Shown here: positions 1 through 6,491 of the stretch, one piece after another
Numbering within the stretch: the first letter of the stretch is position 1
Layout of the letters: the number at the start of each line of letters is the position of its first letter
Assembly: GCA_017623265.1 (NCBI GenBank)
Contig: JAGAPM010000149.1
Span: 1-8,321, forward strand
Origin: Lentisphaeria bacterium
GTDB taxonomy: Bacteria > Verrucomicrobiota > Lentisphaeria > Victivallales > UBA1829
DNA length: 8,321 bases
Direction: 5' to 3'
Program-made: the position numbers and the translations under genes
Notes under the pieces: generated by a model
Told to the model about the DNA's origin: nothing
The model's database searches: none
What the model saw: the letters and a program-made list of their open reading frames with translations, nothing else

Positions 1-594
1 GCTGAACCGGTCTCCGATCCTGTGGATCTCGCTGCTGTTCAGGAAGAAAACACCGAAAAGGAACAGTATCCCATCCTCTACGCTCCCTGCCCGGATAAAG
101 TCCGGCTGGATGTGGCGGAAAATGGCGATTTCCTGGTCAACGGCTCTGTTCTGCCCGCAGATATTGTGGAAAAATATCTGAAAAAGATCGTTGCAACCCA
201 CAAAGAAAAATCTGCAGCGATCATTTATCTCCAGAGCGTCAAATCCCCCATGGATAAAGCAAATGAACTGCTTGAGGTCTGCCGTAAAGCAAAAGTTGCC
301 AATGTAACTTTTGTGGAACCGAAAGCAGAAGTCAAAAAGCCCGCCGCTAAGAAGCCTGTTGTCAAGAAGCCCGCAAAGAAAAAAGCCGTGAAGATGGTCA
401 TCGATACCAACAAGCCCGGTACTGCTTATGTGGTGAAGAAGGATGATACGCTCGGCGGACTTGCACGCAAGTTCTATGGCAGAGCATCTCTGGCAGGACT
501 GATCTTTGAACACAACAGGAACACGGTCAAGGATATCCATAAGATCATGCCCGGCATGAAGATCGTGATCCCCGCCCTGAAAGAGGCTGAATAA
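1..594 (+). CDS. ExbD/TolR-like periplasmic domain protein with C-terminal LysM domain (5' partial)
   Basis: The reading frame is open from the first base, so the true start is left of the window; the GTG at 22 is only an internal candidate. The visible 197 residues fall into three parts. Residues about 34-107 (from VRLDV to FVEP) follow the pattern of the ExbD/TolR C-terminal domain: a beta strand, a G-D-x-x-V-N-G turn, a helix, a strand (AIIYLQS), a helix (ANELLEVCRKA), and a final strand. Residues 108-131 are a Lys/Pro/Ala linker built on repeated KKP. Residues about 143-191 are a LysM domain (YVVKKDDTLGGLARKFYG, then PGMKIVIP), expected to bind peptidoglycan. ExbD/TolR proteins work with ExbB/TolQ proton channels in the inner membrane and reach into the periplasm; the expected N-terminal membrane helix would be upstream. 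The stop lies 2 bases before phoH. LysM is a confident call; the ExbD-like call rests on fold pattern read by eye and is moderate. Confidence 0.75.
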   Translation, partial: AEPVSDPVDLAAVQEENTEKEQYPILYAPCPDKVRLDVAENGDFLVNGSVLPADIVEKYLKKIVATHKEKSAAIIYLQSVKSPMDKANELLEVCRKAKVANVTFVEPKAEVKKPAAKKPVVKKPAKKKAVKMVIDTNKPGTAYVVKKDDTLGGLARKFYGRASLAGLIFEHNRNTVKDIHKIMPGMKIVIPALKEAE

Positions 595-596
595 GC

Positions 597-1652
597 ATGG
601 CAATTTCCGAAGGAAATGCTGAAGATGACGGCGTTCCGCGACCTGACGGGGTCGTGGAGCAACGTTGTTATTTTGATACACCGGGTACGCTGACGGCAAT
701 TTTTGCGGCGGACCCGGTTTCCAATTTGAAACGCGCTGCCAAAAAACTGGAGGCAACGCTCGTTTCACGCGATAACTGGGTGCAGATCAATGCACCGGAT
801 CAAACCGTTCTGGAAAAATGCGAACGTTTTCTGCAGACTCTGCAGGAACTTTACCGCTTGACCGGCGTACCTCTGATGCAGCACGATTTTGATCAGATCC
901 TCAATGCCTGTGCGGAAAACCGTTCCGGCGATCTCAAGGAATGCTTTGCCGAACGGATCAAAGTCAGCCCCCGGAAACGGGAGATCATGCCCCGGACTCC
1001 GACTCAATTGGACTATGTGCGGGCGCTCCGGAAAAAATCGGTCGTTTTCGGTGTCGGTCCTGCCGGTACCGGTAAGACATATCTGGCAATGGCAATGGCT
1101 GTTTCCAAGCTGTTGGCTGGTGATTGTGACCGGATCATCCTGACCCGTCCTGCGGTCGAGGCGGGAGAAAATCTCGGTTTCCTTCCCGGTAAGCTGGAAG
1201 AGAAGATCAACCCGTACCTGCGCCCTCTTTATGATGCGTTGTATGACATGATGGATTTCGCAGAAGCGGAGCAGCTGATTTCCCGCAATATCATTGAAGT
1301 CGCTCCCCTTGCGTTCATGCGGGGGCGCACCCTGAATAACGCATTCATTATTCTGGATGAGGCGCAGAATGCCACGCCGGAACAGATGCTCATGTTCCTG
1401 ACACGACTCGGTTTCAAGTCCCAGTGTGTGATTTGCGGTGACCCGTCCCAGACGGACCTCCCTCACCGGAAGGCTTCCGGGCTGGCGGATGCTGTCCGGC
1501 GTCTGGAACCGATCCCGGAGATCGCTGTCTGCCGTTTCAATGCCGGAGATGTGGTGCGCCACAGACTGGTGGAAAAGATCGTGCTTGCCTATGCGGAAAA
1601 ACCGGAAGAAACGGAAAAGGAGGAAGTGGATCATGAAACAGATTTGGGATAA
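597..1652 (+). CDS. phoH: PhoH family ATPase (YbeZ type)
   Basis: This 351-residue protein matches the YbeZ/PhoH-like family in length and throughout its sequence. Residues about 30-88 are the N-terminal region typical of the family (NLKRAAKKLEATL, then a short beta unit). The P-loop ATPase core follows: Walker A GPAGTGKT at 154-161, the family signature ILTRPAVEAGENLGFLPGKL at 181-200, PYLRPLYDALYDM at 206-218, Walker B IILDEAQNATPEQM at 251-264, and a GD sensor-like motif at 281-282. The C-terminus has DVVRHRLVEKIV and an acidic tail. The family is thought to be an RNA-linked ATPase or helicase acting in the cytoplasm with YbeY, whose gene lies two genes downstream. An AAGAGG ribosome site at 581-586 supports the ATG at 597. 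The last 20 bases overlap pgpH, which suggests translational coupling. The exact substrate in this organism is not known. Confidence 0.95.
   Translation: MAISEGNAEDDGVPRPDGVVEQRCYFDTPGTLTAIFAADPVSNLKRAAKKLEATLVSRDNWVQINAPDQTVLEKCERFLQTLQELYRLTGVPLMQHDFDQILNACAENRSGDLKECFAERIKVSPRKREIMPRTPTQLDYVRALRKKSVVFGVGPAGTGKTYLAMAMAVSKLLAGDCDRIILTRPAVEAGENLGFLPGKLEEKINPYLRPLYDALYDMMDFAEAEQLISRNIIEVAPLAFMRGRTLNNAFIILDEAQNATPEQMLMFLTRLGFKSQCVICGDPSQTDLPHRKASGLADAVRRLEPIPEIAVCRFNAGDVVRHRLVEKIVLAYAEKPEETEKEEVDHETDLG
1617..1623 (+). promoter_or_regulatory. Ribosome binding site fixing the pgpH start
   Basis: A full AAGGAGG lies inside the 3' end of phoH, 9 bases before the ATG at 1633. It decides the start of pgpH: the reading frame is open further left, to 1438, but that extra part is phoH read in another frame and codes for an Arg-rich sequence with no family match. 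Confidence 0.85.
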
Positions 1653-4011
1653 ACTGAGAAAATACAGTTCGATCTTGCTTGCGCTTCTGGTGTTGTGTAT
1701 CGGAACGGCGCTCATATTGGCGGATCCTGTTGCTCCTGATGTCTTTGAGGTGATGGAAGGCTATCCCCTGCCCCATGACATTTATTCCGAAATTGATTTC
1801 GAAACACTGGATTATGAAAAATCAGAAGCCGCAGGGCGTATCGCTGAAGAAAATATGCCGCGGTATTACCGGTTGGATGTCAAAAAAATGTCCGAAACCA
1901 TCCGGAAGATCGACGAATTACTGGTGAAACTCAAACGTGCTGCCCATCAAGCGGAAGCGGGTGTTACGATCGAGGGGGCTGAACCGACAATTGAGTTGAC
2001 CGAGAGCGAAGAAAAGGCGATCCGTGTCCTGGTTAAAACGGAACATCTGGATGTGCTGGGGGAATCCTGGAAAGGATCGGTTCGTTTCGGAATCCTGGAA
2101 AATACACAGGAGGATCTGGGGCCGGATGAGAAACTTTTTGTCACTCACAGTGATGGCACCGTGCGCGATGTCCCGGTGGAGCATACAAAATATTTCCGGA
2201 AAGATGCTTTCGTACGCAAAATGCTTTGCGATATTTATGAAGACCGGATCCCGGATTCCAAAATGAAGGATTCCAAACTGACCGCATATTTCAGCGATAT
2301 CATAGCTGCTAACATGTTCCCGGATAAAGTCACGACAAAAATTTACCGGGATAAAGCCGTTGAAAAAGCAAAAGTTTACCGCAAGGTCCTGACCGGTCAG
2401 CTTTTGCTTGCCAAAACGAATGCCCTGACAAAAGAAGATGTTCAGCTTTATCAGGCTTACCGGAAAAAACTGGGACGGGATCTTCAGCGCGGAAGCAACG
2501 GATCCGTTGTGTTTTACCGGTGGTGTATATGTTTGGCTCTGCTGTTCTTTATGGGACTTTATCTTTACTACCAGCATCCCGAGATCGCCACCGATGGCAG
2601 GGCAGTCTGGCTCTGGAGCGGGGTGATCCTCTTCTGTCTCCTGATGTGCCGTGTGATCGCTGCAGGGTTTTTCCTGGTGGCTGACCTCGGAGGAATCCCG
2701 CATTGGACGGTGTTCCTGCTGCTGCCGTTGGCGGTGCCGTCTCTGCTGATTTCGGTGATATACGGCTACCGTCCCGCCATCTATATCGGGATCTTTGTCA
2801 GTGGGATCGTTGCATGTACGCTGAACAATCCCTTCGCTGTCTTTATGACCGGGGTTCTGGTCTCTGTTTTTTCCGCATTTATGGTACGGTCCGTGATCCA
2901 TTACAAGCAGTTCTTTACGAGGGTATTTCTGGTCTGTTCTCTTGCGACCATGCTCTGTTCGCTGATTTTTGCCGGAAATTATGTGTTTTTCAGTGCACCG
3001 CCGGATTCGCTGGTATCCAAACAGCAGAAACTTATGGCGCAGGAGGCAGAAGGAAAAGAGGTGGCGGAAGATGCCGGTAAAATATTTGGCGTACAGGTCT
3101 TTGTGCCGTCCACCGGAAAGCTGATGCCCGTATTCAAATTCCGGATCTTCACCATTTTCTTCGGGCTGCTCCTGATTCCGATCATTTCCGGTCTGGTGAC
3201 GATCTCACTCGCTCAGCTCCTGCTTTTTACGCTGGAATCCTGTTTCCGTGTCACATCAAGTATGACATATCTTTCGTATGCGGACCGGAACCACAAACTT
3301 TTGAGAGAGCTGCAGACCAATGCGCCGGGGACTTATCACCACAGCGAACGGGTGGCGCTGCTGGCGGATGATGCCGCCGCCATTTTTGAGCTGGACCGGA
3401 TCCGGGTACAGGCGTGTGCGCTTTTTCATGATATCGGAAAACTGAAATATCCCAATATGTTTACAGAAAACACTGCTCCCGGTGAAGAAAGTATGTATCA
3501 GAATTACACGCCGCTCCAAAGTGTAAAGATCATTAAGGAACATGTGACCTACGGTTTGGAGCTGGGGAAACAGTACAACCTGCCGCCTCTGCTGCTGCGG
3601 GCGATCCAGTCCCACCATGGAACGGATTTTATTTCCTTCTTCTATCAGAATGCCAAAAAAGACGCTGCCGAAAAGGGAAAAGATATGCCGGATGAGAAAG
3701 ATTTCCGGTACGATGGCCCGCTGCCGACGGATAAAGAAGTGGTGTTGATCATGCTCGCAGACTGCTGTGAAGCAGCGGTGCAGAGTATTTCAGACCGGAC
3801 TGCTGAAAATGTTCAGAATATGGTCAATATGCTTTTTGAGAAAAAACTCCAGGCTGGACAGCTGGATGTTTCTCCCTTTACGATGCAGGAACTGCACATG
3901 ATTCGTAAAATCTTTGTCGATACCCTCCTTTCCATGCATAAAAAGCGTATCGCTTATCCAAAACAGGAGGAAATAAATATGGAACAACAGAAAGGCGGAA
4001 AAAATTCATGA
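1633..4011 (+). CDS. pgpH: 7TM-HD family cyclic-di-AMP phosphodiesterase (PgpH-like)
   Basis: This 792-residue protein has the full PgpH layout. There is one N-terminal membrane helix (about 13-30), a large extracytoplasmic 7TMR-HDED domain (about 31-293), seven membrane helices (about 295-313, 325-349, 357-376, 381-397, 399-418, 429-453, 504-534), and a cytoplasmic HD domain (about 550-775). The metal-binding motifs are intact: APGTYHHS at 564-571, LFHDIGK with H599-D600, SHHGT with H661-H662, and LADCCEAAV with D710. In Listeria, PgpH hydrolyses the second messenger c-di-AMP to pApA, and the intact HD site supports that activity here. A hydrophilic stretch of about 45-50 residues (454-503) sits between the last two membrane helices, where the family normally has a short turn. 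The start is the ATG at 1633, set by a strong ribosome site. The gene overlaps phoH by 20 bases and ybeY by 4. The pairing with phoH and ybeY is conserved in many bacteria. Confidence 0.93.
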   Translation: MKQIWDKLRKYSSILLALLVLCIGTALILADPVAPDVFEVMEGYPLPHDIYSEIDFETLDYEKSEAAGRIAEENMPRYYRLDVKKMSETIRKIDELLVKLKRAAHQAEAGVTIEGAEPTIELTESEEKAIRVLVKTEHLDVLGESWKGSVRFGILENTQEDLGPDEKLFVTHSDGTVRDVPVEHTKYFRKDAFVRKMLCDIYEDRIPDSKMKDSKLTAYFSDIIAANMFPDKVTTKIYRDKAVEKAKVYRKVLTGQLLLAKTNALTKEDVQLYQAYRKKLGRDLQRGSNGSVVFYRWCICLALLFFMGLYLYYQHPEIATDGRAVWLWSGVILFCLLMCRVIAAGFFLVADLGGIPHWTVFLLLPLAVPSLLISVIYGYRPAIYIGIFVSGIVACTLNNPFAVFMTGVLVSVFSAFMVRSVIHYKQFFTRVFLVCSLATMLCSLIFAGNYVFFSAPPDSLVSKQQKLMAQEAEGKEVAEDAGKIFGVQVFVPSTGKLMPVFKFRIFTIFFGLLLIPIISGLVTISLAQLLLFTLESCFRVTSSMTYLSYADRNHKLLRELQTNAPGTYHHSERVALLADDAAAIFELDRIRVQACALFHDIGKLKYPNMFTENTAPGEESMYQNYTPLQSVKIIKEHVTYGLELGKQYNLPPLLLRAIQSHHGTDFISFFYQNAKKDAAEKGKDMPDEKDFRYDGPLPTDKEVVLIMLADCCEAAVQSISDRTAENVQNMVNMLFEKKLQAGQLDVSPFTMQELHMIRKIFVDTLLSMHKKRIAYPKQEEINMEQQKGGKNS
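3965..3981 (+). promoter_or_regulatory. Strong internal ribosome binding site and in-frame ATG near the end of pgpH
   Basis: AGGAGG at 3965-3970 is followed after 8 bases by an ATG at 3979 that is in frame with pgpH. It would encode only the last ten residues (MEQQKGGKNS) and end on the TGA that overlaps the ybeY start. The ybeY ATG itself has only a weak AAGGCGG (3992-3998) upstream. Ribosomes loaded at the strong site could terminate at 4011 and restart at the ybeY ATG. The function is inferred. Confidence 0.45.
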
Positions 4012-4523
4012 GTCTTTCATCTGAAATAACGGTGACTTTTTCCTGGCGGACAGAACGTTGCTTCTGCCGTCCGAAGGTGGCGGCGGTCCGGAAACTGGCA
4101 CGCCGTGCAGCGGAACTGGCGGGAACGGGGCTTGACTGCGAAAATCCTCTCGGTGTCAGTTTCCTTTCTTCCAAAAAAATGGCGGAAGTCAACTGGGATT
4201 ATCTGACACACTCCGGCGATACGGATGTTATCTGCTTCAACTACCGGGAGGCGGAAGACGATTTCGGCGCCGGGGTCGATATCCTGATCTGTCCCGCATT
4301 CGCACTCCGGGAAGCAACAAAACGAAACCTGCCCTACGGCAGGGAAGTGACCCTCTATCTGGTCCATGGACTGCTGCATGCTGCCGGTTATGATGACCTG
4401 AAACCGGAGCTGAAACGAAAAATGCGCCGCGCCGAAAAACGCGTTATGACGGTTCTCGAAAAAGAGTTCGATTTGTGTTCAATTTTTCAATATGACGGAC
4501 AAGTGACGGAGGATAAAACATGA
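4008..4523 (+). CDS. ybeY: YbeY endoribonuclease / rRNA maturation factor (Asp-ligand variant)
   Basis: This 171-residue protein belongs to UPF0054/YbeY, a zinc-dependent endoribonuclease involved in 16S rRNA 3' end processing and 70S ribosome quality control. Visible motifs are NWDYLTHSGDTDVICFNY at 62-79 (the family TDV-x-x-F block), GVDILICPAFALREA at 89-103, and the metal site HGLLHAAGYDD at 120-130, followed by a basic helix with KMRRAEKRVM. Two of the three usual metal-binding histidines are present (H120, H124); the third position is Asp130 instead of His. The position of the conserved Arg59 of E. coli YbeY is Leu66. Both changes also occur, from general knowledge, in Bacteroidetes YbeY proteins, so this is likely a natural subtype rather than a dead enzyme. 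The start overlaps the pgpH stop as ATGA, and the stop overlaps the next gene the same way. The family call is secure; activity of the variant site is inferred. Confidence 0.92.
   Translation: MSLSSEITVTFSWRTERCFCRPKVAAVRKLARRAAELAGTGLDCENPLGVSFLSSKKMAEVNWDYLTHSGDTDVICFNYREAEDDFGAGVDILICPAFALREATKRNLPYGREVTLYLVHGLLHAAGYDDLKPELKRKMRRAEKRVMTVLEKEFDLCSIFQYDGQVTEDKT
4508..4512 (+). promoter_or_regulatory. Ribosome binding site of the CNNM/CorC gene
   Basis: GGAGG lies 7 bases before the ATG at 4520 and inside the end of ybeY. It supports the chosen start and independent loading of ribosomes at this gene. Confidence 0.7.
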
Positions 4524-5806
4524 ATATCCTCATGATTTTTCTGCTGATCTTTGCTGTTCTGTGCCTCCTCCTTCTGACCTGCGTATTTGAAGCGTTTGAC
4601 AGCCTTTCCGGCGGCAGAATCCGGAAGGTGGAGACCAAAGATAAAGCCCTCGCTGCCAAGCTGGAAGAATGGATGGCGCATGATATTATCCTGCGGGCGA
4701 TCCTCAAGATCTTCATGTTTGTCACTGCATCTCTCGTCGGCGGGTTGGGATACGCTGTCCTTTTCGGGGCATATCCCGATTTTGCACGCCGGTGGTGGTG
4801 GGCGGTCATCATTGTGGCGATCGCCCTTGCCACTATGATCTCCGAGATCATTGCACGTTTTATCCTCTTCCGCCTCTATCTTTTCATGATCCGCATCGCA
4901 ATCCCCCCGGTTTATTTTGTCGCAAGAACGCTTCTCCTGCCTTTTTCCTGGTTGTTGGAAAAGGCGGACAGCACTACGGATGACTGGCAGAAATCGGAAG
5001 ACCCCGATGAAAAAGTCAGCGTGGAAGATGAGATCCTTTCCTATGTGGACAGTTACAACGATGATATGGAAAGTGACCTGCAGGAAGGTGAAAAGGAGAT
5101 GATCCGGGGAATTCTGGAGATCGGTGATATGTCGGTCCGGGCGATCATGACACCCCGGGTGGATCTGGTCGCTCTCCCCGGGACTGCCAGCGTGGAAGAG
5201 GCAAAAAAACTCTTCATTGAGTCCGGACACAGCCGGATCCCCGTGTACGGCAGGAACATCGATGAGATCCGCGGTGTCATTTATGCAAAAGATTTTCTTT
5301 CAGACGAGCAGACGAACGGCAAAAATTTGTTCCAGCTGGCTCATGCGCCGATCTTCATTCCGGAGACCAAAGAAGTTGCAGAGCTGCTGGAAGAGATCAA
5401 ACGCTCCCGCAACCATTTCGCCGTGATCATTGATGAATTCGGCGGAACCTCCGGCGTCGCCACTTTTGAGGACATCATTGAAGAGATCGTGGGTGAAGTT
5501 CATGATGAATACGATACGGAATCCGATATCGAAAAGAAACCCCAGCTCCTGCCCGATGGTACCATTGTTCTGGAAGCACGGACACCCGTCTCCGATGTGA
5601 ACGATATTGCAGATGTAGAGATCCCGGAGATCGAGGGCGCAGAGACCATCGGCGGCTATATCTGTGCGGCGCTGGGCAGGATCCCGGAACCGGGAACGGA
5701 ATTTATGGTGCCGGATCAGTTCCGGGCGGTCGTGCTGGAGGCGGATACCCGCAAGATCAAATCGATCCGGCTGGAATTGCTGGATCCCGCAGAAAAAGAG
5801 GTGTGA
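4520..5806 (+). CDS. CNNM/DUF21-CBS-CorC family membrane protein
   Basis: This 428-residue protein has the layout of the HlyC/CorC/CNNM family. It has an N-terminal membrane region with hydrophobic segments at about 2-21, 58-83, 93-112 and 114-146. An acidic stretch with the QEGEKEMIRGILEI helix (188-201) follows. Next come two CBS domains (about 205-265, starting with MTPRVDLVALP at 210-220, and about 272-330, with FGGTSGVATFEDIIEEIVGE at 307-326). A CorC/HlyC C-terminal domain ends the protein (about 342-421, with TIGGYICAALGRIPEPG). CBS domains usually bind adenosyl ligands, and relatives move or control Mg2+ or Co2+. E. coli YbeX/CorC, next to ybeY, lacks the membrane part; this protein has one, but it has diverged (see findings). 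The ATG overlaps the ybeY stop. The stop is one base before the next gene's TTG. The family is clear; ion transport is not proven. Confidence 0.9.
   Translation: MNILMIFLLIFAVLCLLLLTCVFEAFDSLSGGRIRKVETKDKALAAKLEEWMAHDIILRAILKIFMFVTASLVGGLGYAVLFGAYPDFARRWWWAVIIVAIALATMISEIIARFILFRLYLFMIRIAIPPVYFVARTLLLPFSWLLEKADSTTDDWQKSEDPDEKVSVEDEILSYVDSYNDDMESDLQEGEKEMIRGILEIGDMSVRAIMTPRVDLVALPGTASVEEAKKLFIESGHSRIPVYGRNIDEIRGVIYAKDFLSDEQTNGKNLFQLAHAPIFIPETKEVAELLEEIKRSRNHFAVIIDEFGGTSGVATFEDIIEEIVGEVHDEYDTESDIEKKPQLLPDGTIVLEARTPVSDVNDIADVEIPEIEGAETIGGYICAALGRIPEPGTEFMVPDQFRAVVLEADTRKIKSIRLELLDPAEKEV
5798..5803 (+). promoter_or_regulatory. Ribosome binding site supporting a TTG start
   Basis: GAGGTG lies 4 bases before the TTG at 5808 and overlaps the end of the CNNM/CorC gene. 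No ATG or GTG in this frame lies near enough to replace the TTG without losing the conserved first membrane helix. The frame left of the TTG encodes only shadow sequence of the previous gene. Confidence 0.65.
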
Positions 5807-5807
5807 T

Positions 5808-6491
5808 TTGAATCAGTTCCTGAAAAATTCGATCCTCACCGGCATCTTTGTCGTGGTGCCGATCTTCGTTTCCCTGTGGATCGCATGGGTGATTTATGAC
5901 TCCCTGACATCCTGGGGCGTTGAGCTTGTGGAAAAACTCAACTTCGGCTGGGATGTCTCCACGTTCTGGAAGGTGCAGATCGTCCGGATCGCCAGTTTGC
6001 TGGTTATGGCGGCGGTGCTGGTCCTGATCGGCGTCATCGCACGCAACACCCTCGGAAAAAAACTGGTATATGCCTTCCAGCAGATGTTGTTGAAGGTGCC
6101 GATCATCAAAACGATCTATTCCACATCCCAGCAGGTCGGCGATGCCCTCTGGAATGCGAACGGTGGCGATATGTTCAGCAAAGCGGTCCTTTTTGAGTAT
6201 CCGCGGCACGGTTCCTGGGCAGTCGGTTTCCTGACCAACGAAAACAAACAGCAGTTTGAGATCACCCGCGTGCTGAATACAGAACTGGTCAGCGTTTTTA
6301 TCCCCACAACGCCAAACCCCACCAGCGGTTTCCTTTTCCTGATTCCGAAAAAGGACTGCATTGTCCTGAATATGACCGTGGCGGAAGCTATGAAATACAT
6401 CGTCAGCTGCGGCGCCGTGATTCCCCCGGAAAAAGCCGGGGAACTGGCGGAAAAAACAACGGAAAAGAACACGGAAAGCGTGGAAAAATGA
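5808..6491 (+). CDS. DUF502 family membrane protein
   Basis: This 227-residue protein matches DUF502 along its length. It opens with the family's first helix (FLKNSILTGIFVVVPIFVSL, 4-23) and has a second helix at about 57-78. Then come GVIARNTLGKKL (75-86), VPIIKTIYSTSQQVGDALW (97-115), F-x-KAVLFEYPRHGSWAVGFLTNE (123-145), VFIPTTPNPTSGFLFLIPKKD (163-183) and MTVAEAMKYIVSCGAVIP (189-206). The hallmarks PR-x-G-x-W-x-x-GF-x-T and P-T-T-P-N-P-T-S-G-F are all present. The end is a poorly conserved Lys/Glu/Thr tail. The family lies in the inner membrane and has no settled bacterial function. The start is the TTG at 5808, one base after the previous stop, with GAGGTG upstream; this gives a length normal for the family. 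The stop overlaps the xseA ATG (ATGA). Confidence 0.88.
   Translation: MNQFLKNSILTGIFVVVPIFVSLWIAWVIYDSLTSWGVELVEKLNFGWDVSTFWKVQIVRIASLLVMAAVLVLIGVIARNTLGKKLVYAFQQMLLKVPIIKTIYSTSQQVGDALWNANGGDMFSKAVLFEYPRHGSWAVGFLTNENKQQFEITRVLNTELVSVFIPTTPNPTSGFLFLIPKKDCIVLNMTVAEAMKYIVSCGAVIPPEKAGELAEKTTEKNTESVEK

Noticed and set aside
1438..1632. Upstream extension of the pgpH frame
   Set aside because: It lies inside phoH and encodes Arg-rich sequence. The ribosome site at 1617-1623 and the family N-terminus both point to the ATG at 1633.
765..1715. Minus-strand open frame of 316 codons opposite phoH
   Set aside because: It is a shadow of the strongly conserved phoH and has no recognisable domain.
1918..2901. 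Minus-strand open frame of 327 codons opposite pgpH
   Set aside because: It is very rich in His, Gln and Asp, a shadow of the pgpH codon pattern, and has no recognisable motif.
1720..5780. Many GGATCC and GATC sites across the genes
   Set aside because: They follow from frequent ATC (Ile), CGG (Arg) and GAT/CCG codon pairs, and no regular spacing was seen.
6421..6443. GC-rich hairpin near the end of the DUF502 gene (CCCCGG with CCGGGG around AAAAAG)
   Set aside because: It lies within coding sequence for the variable tail and has no following T-run, so it is not a terminator. It may be a codon-driven coincidence.
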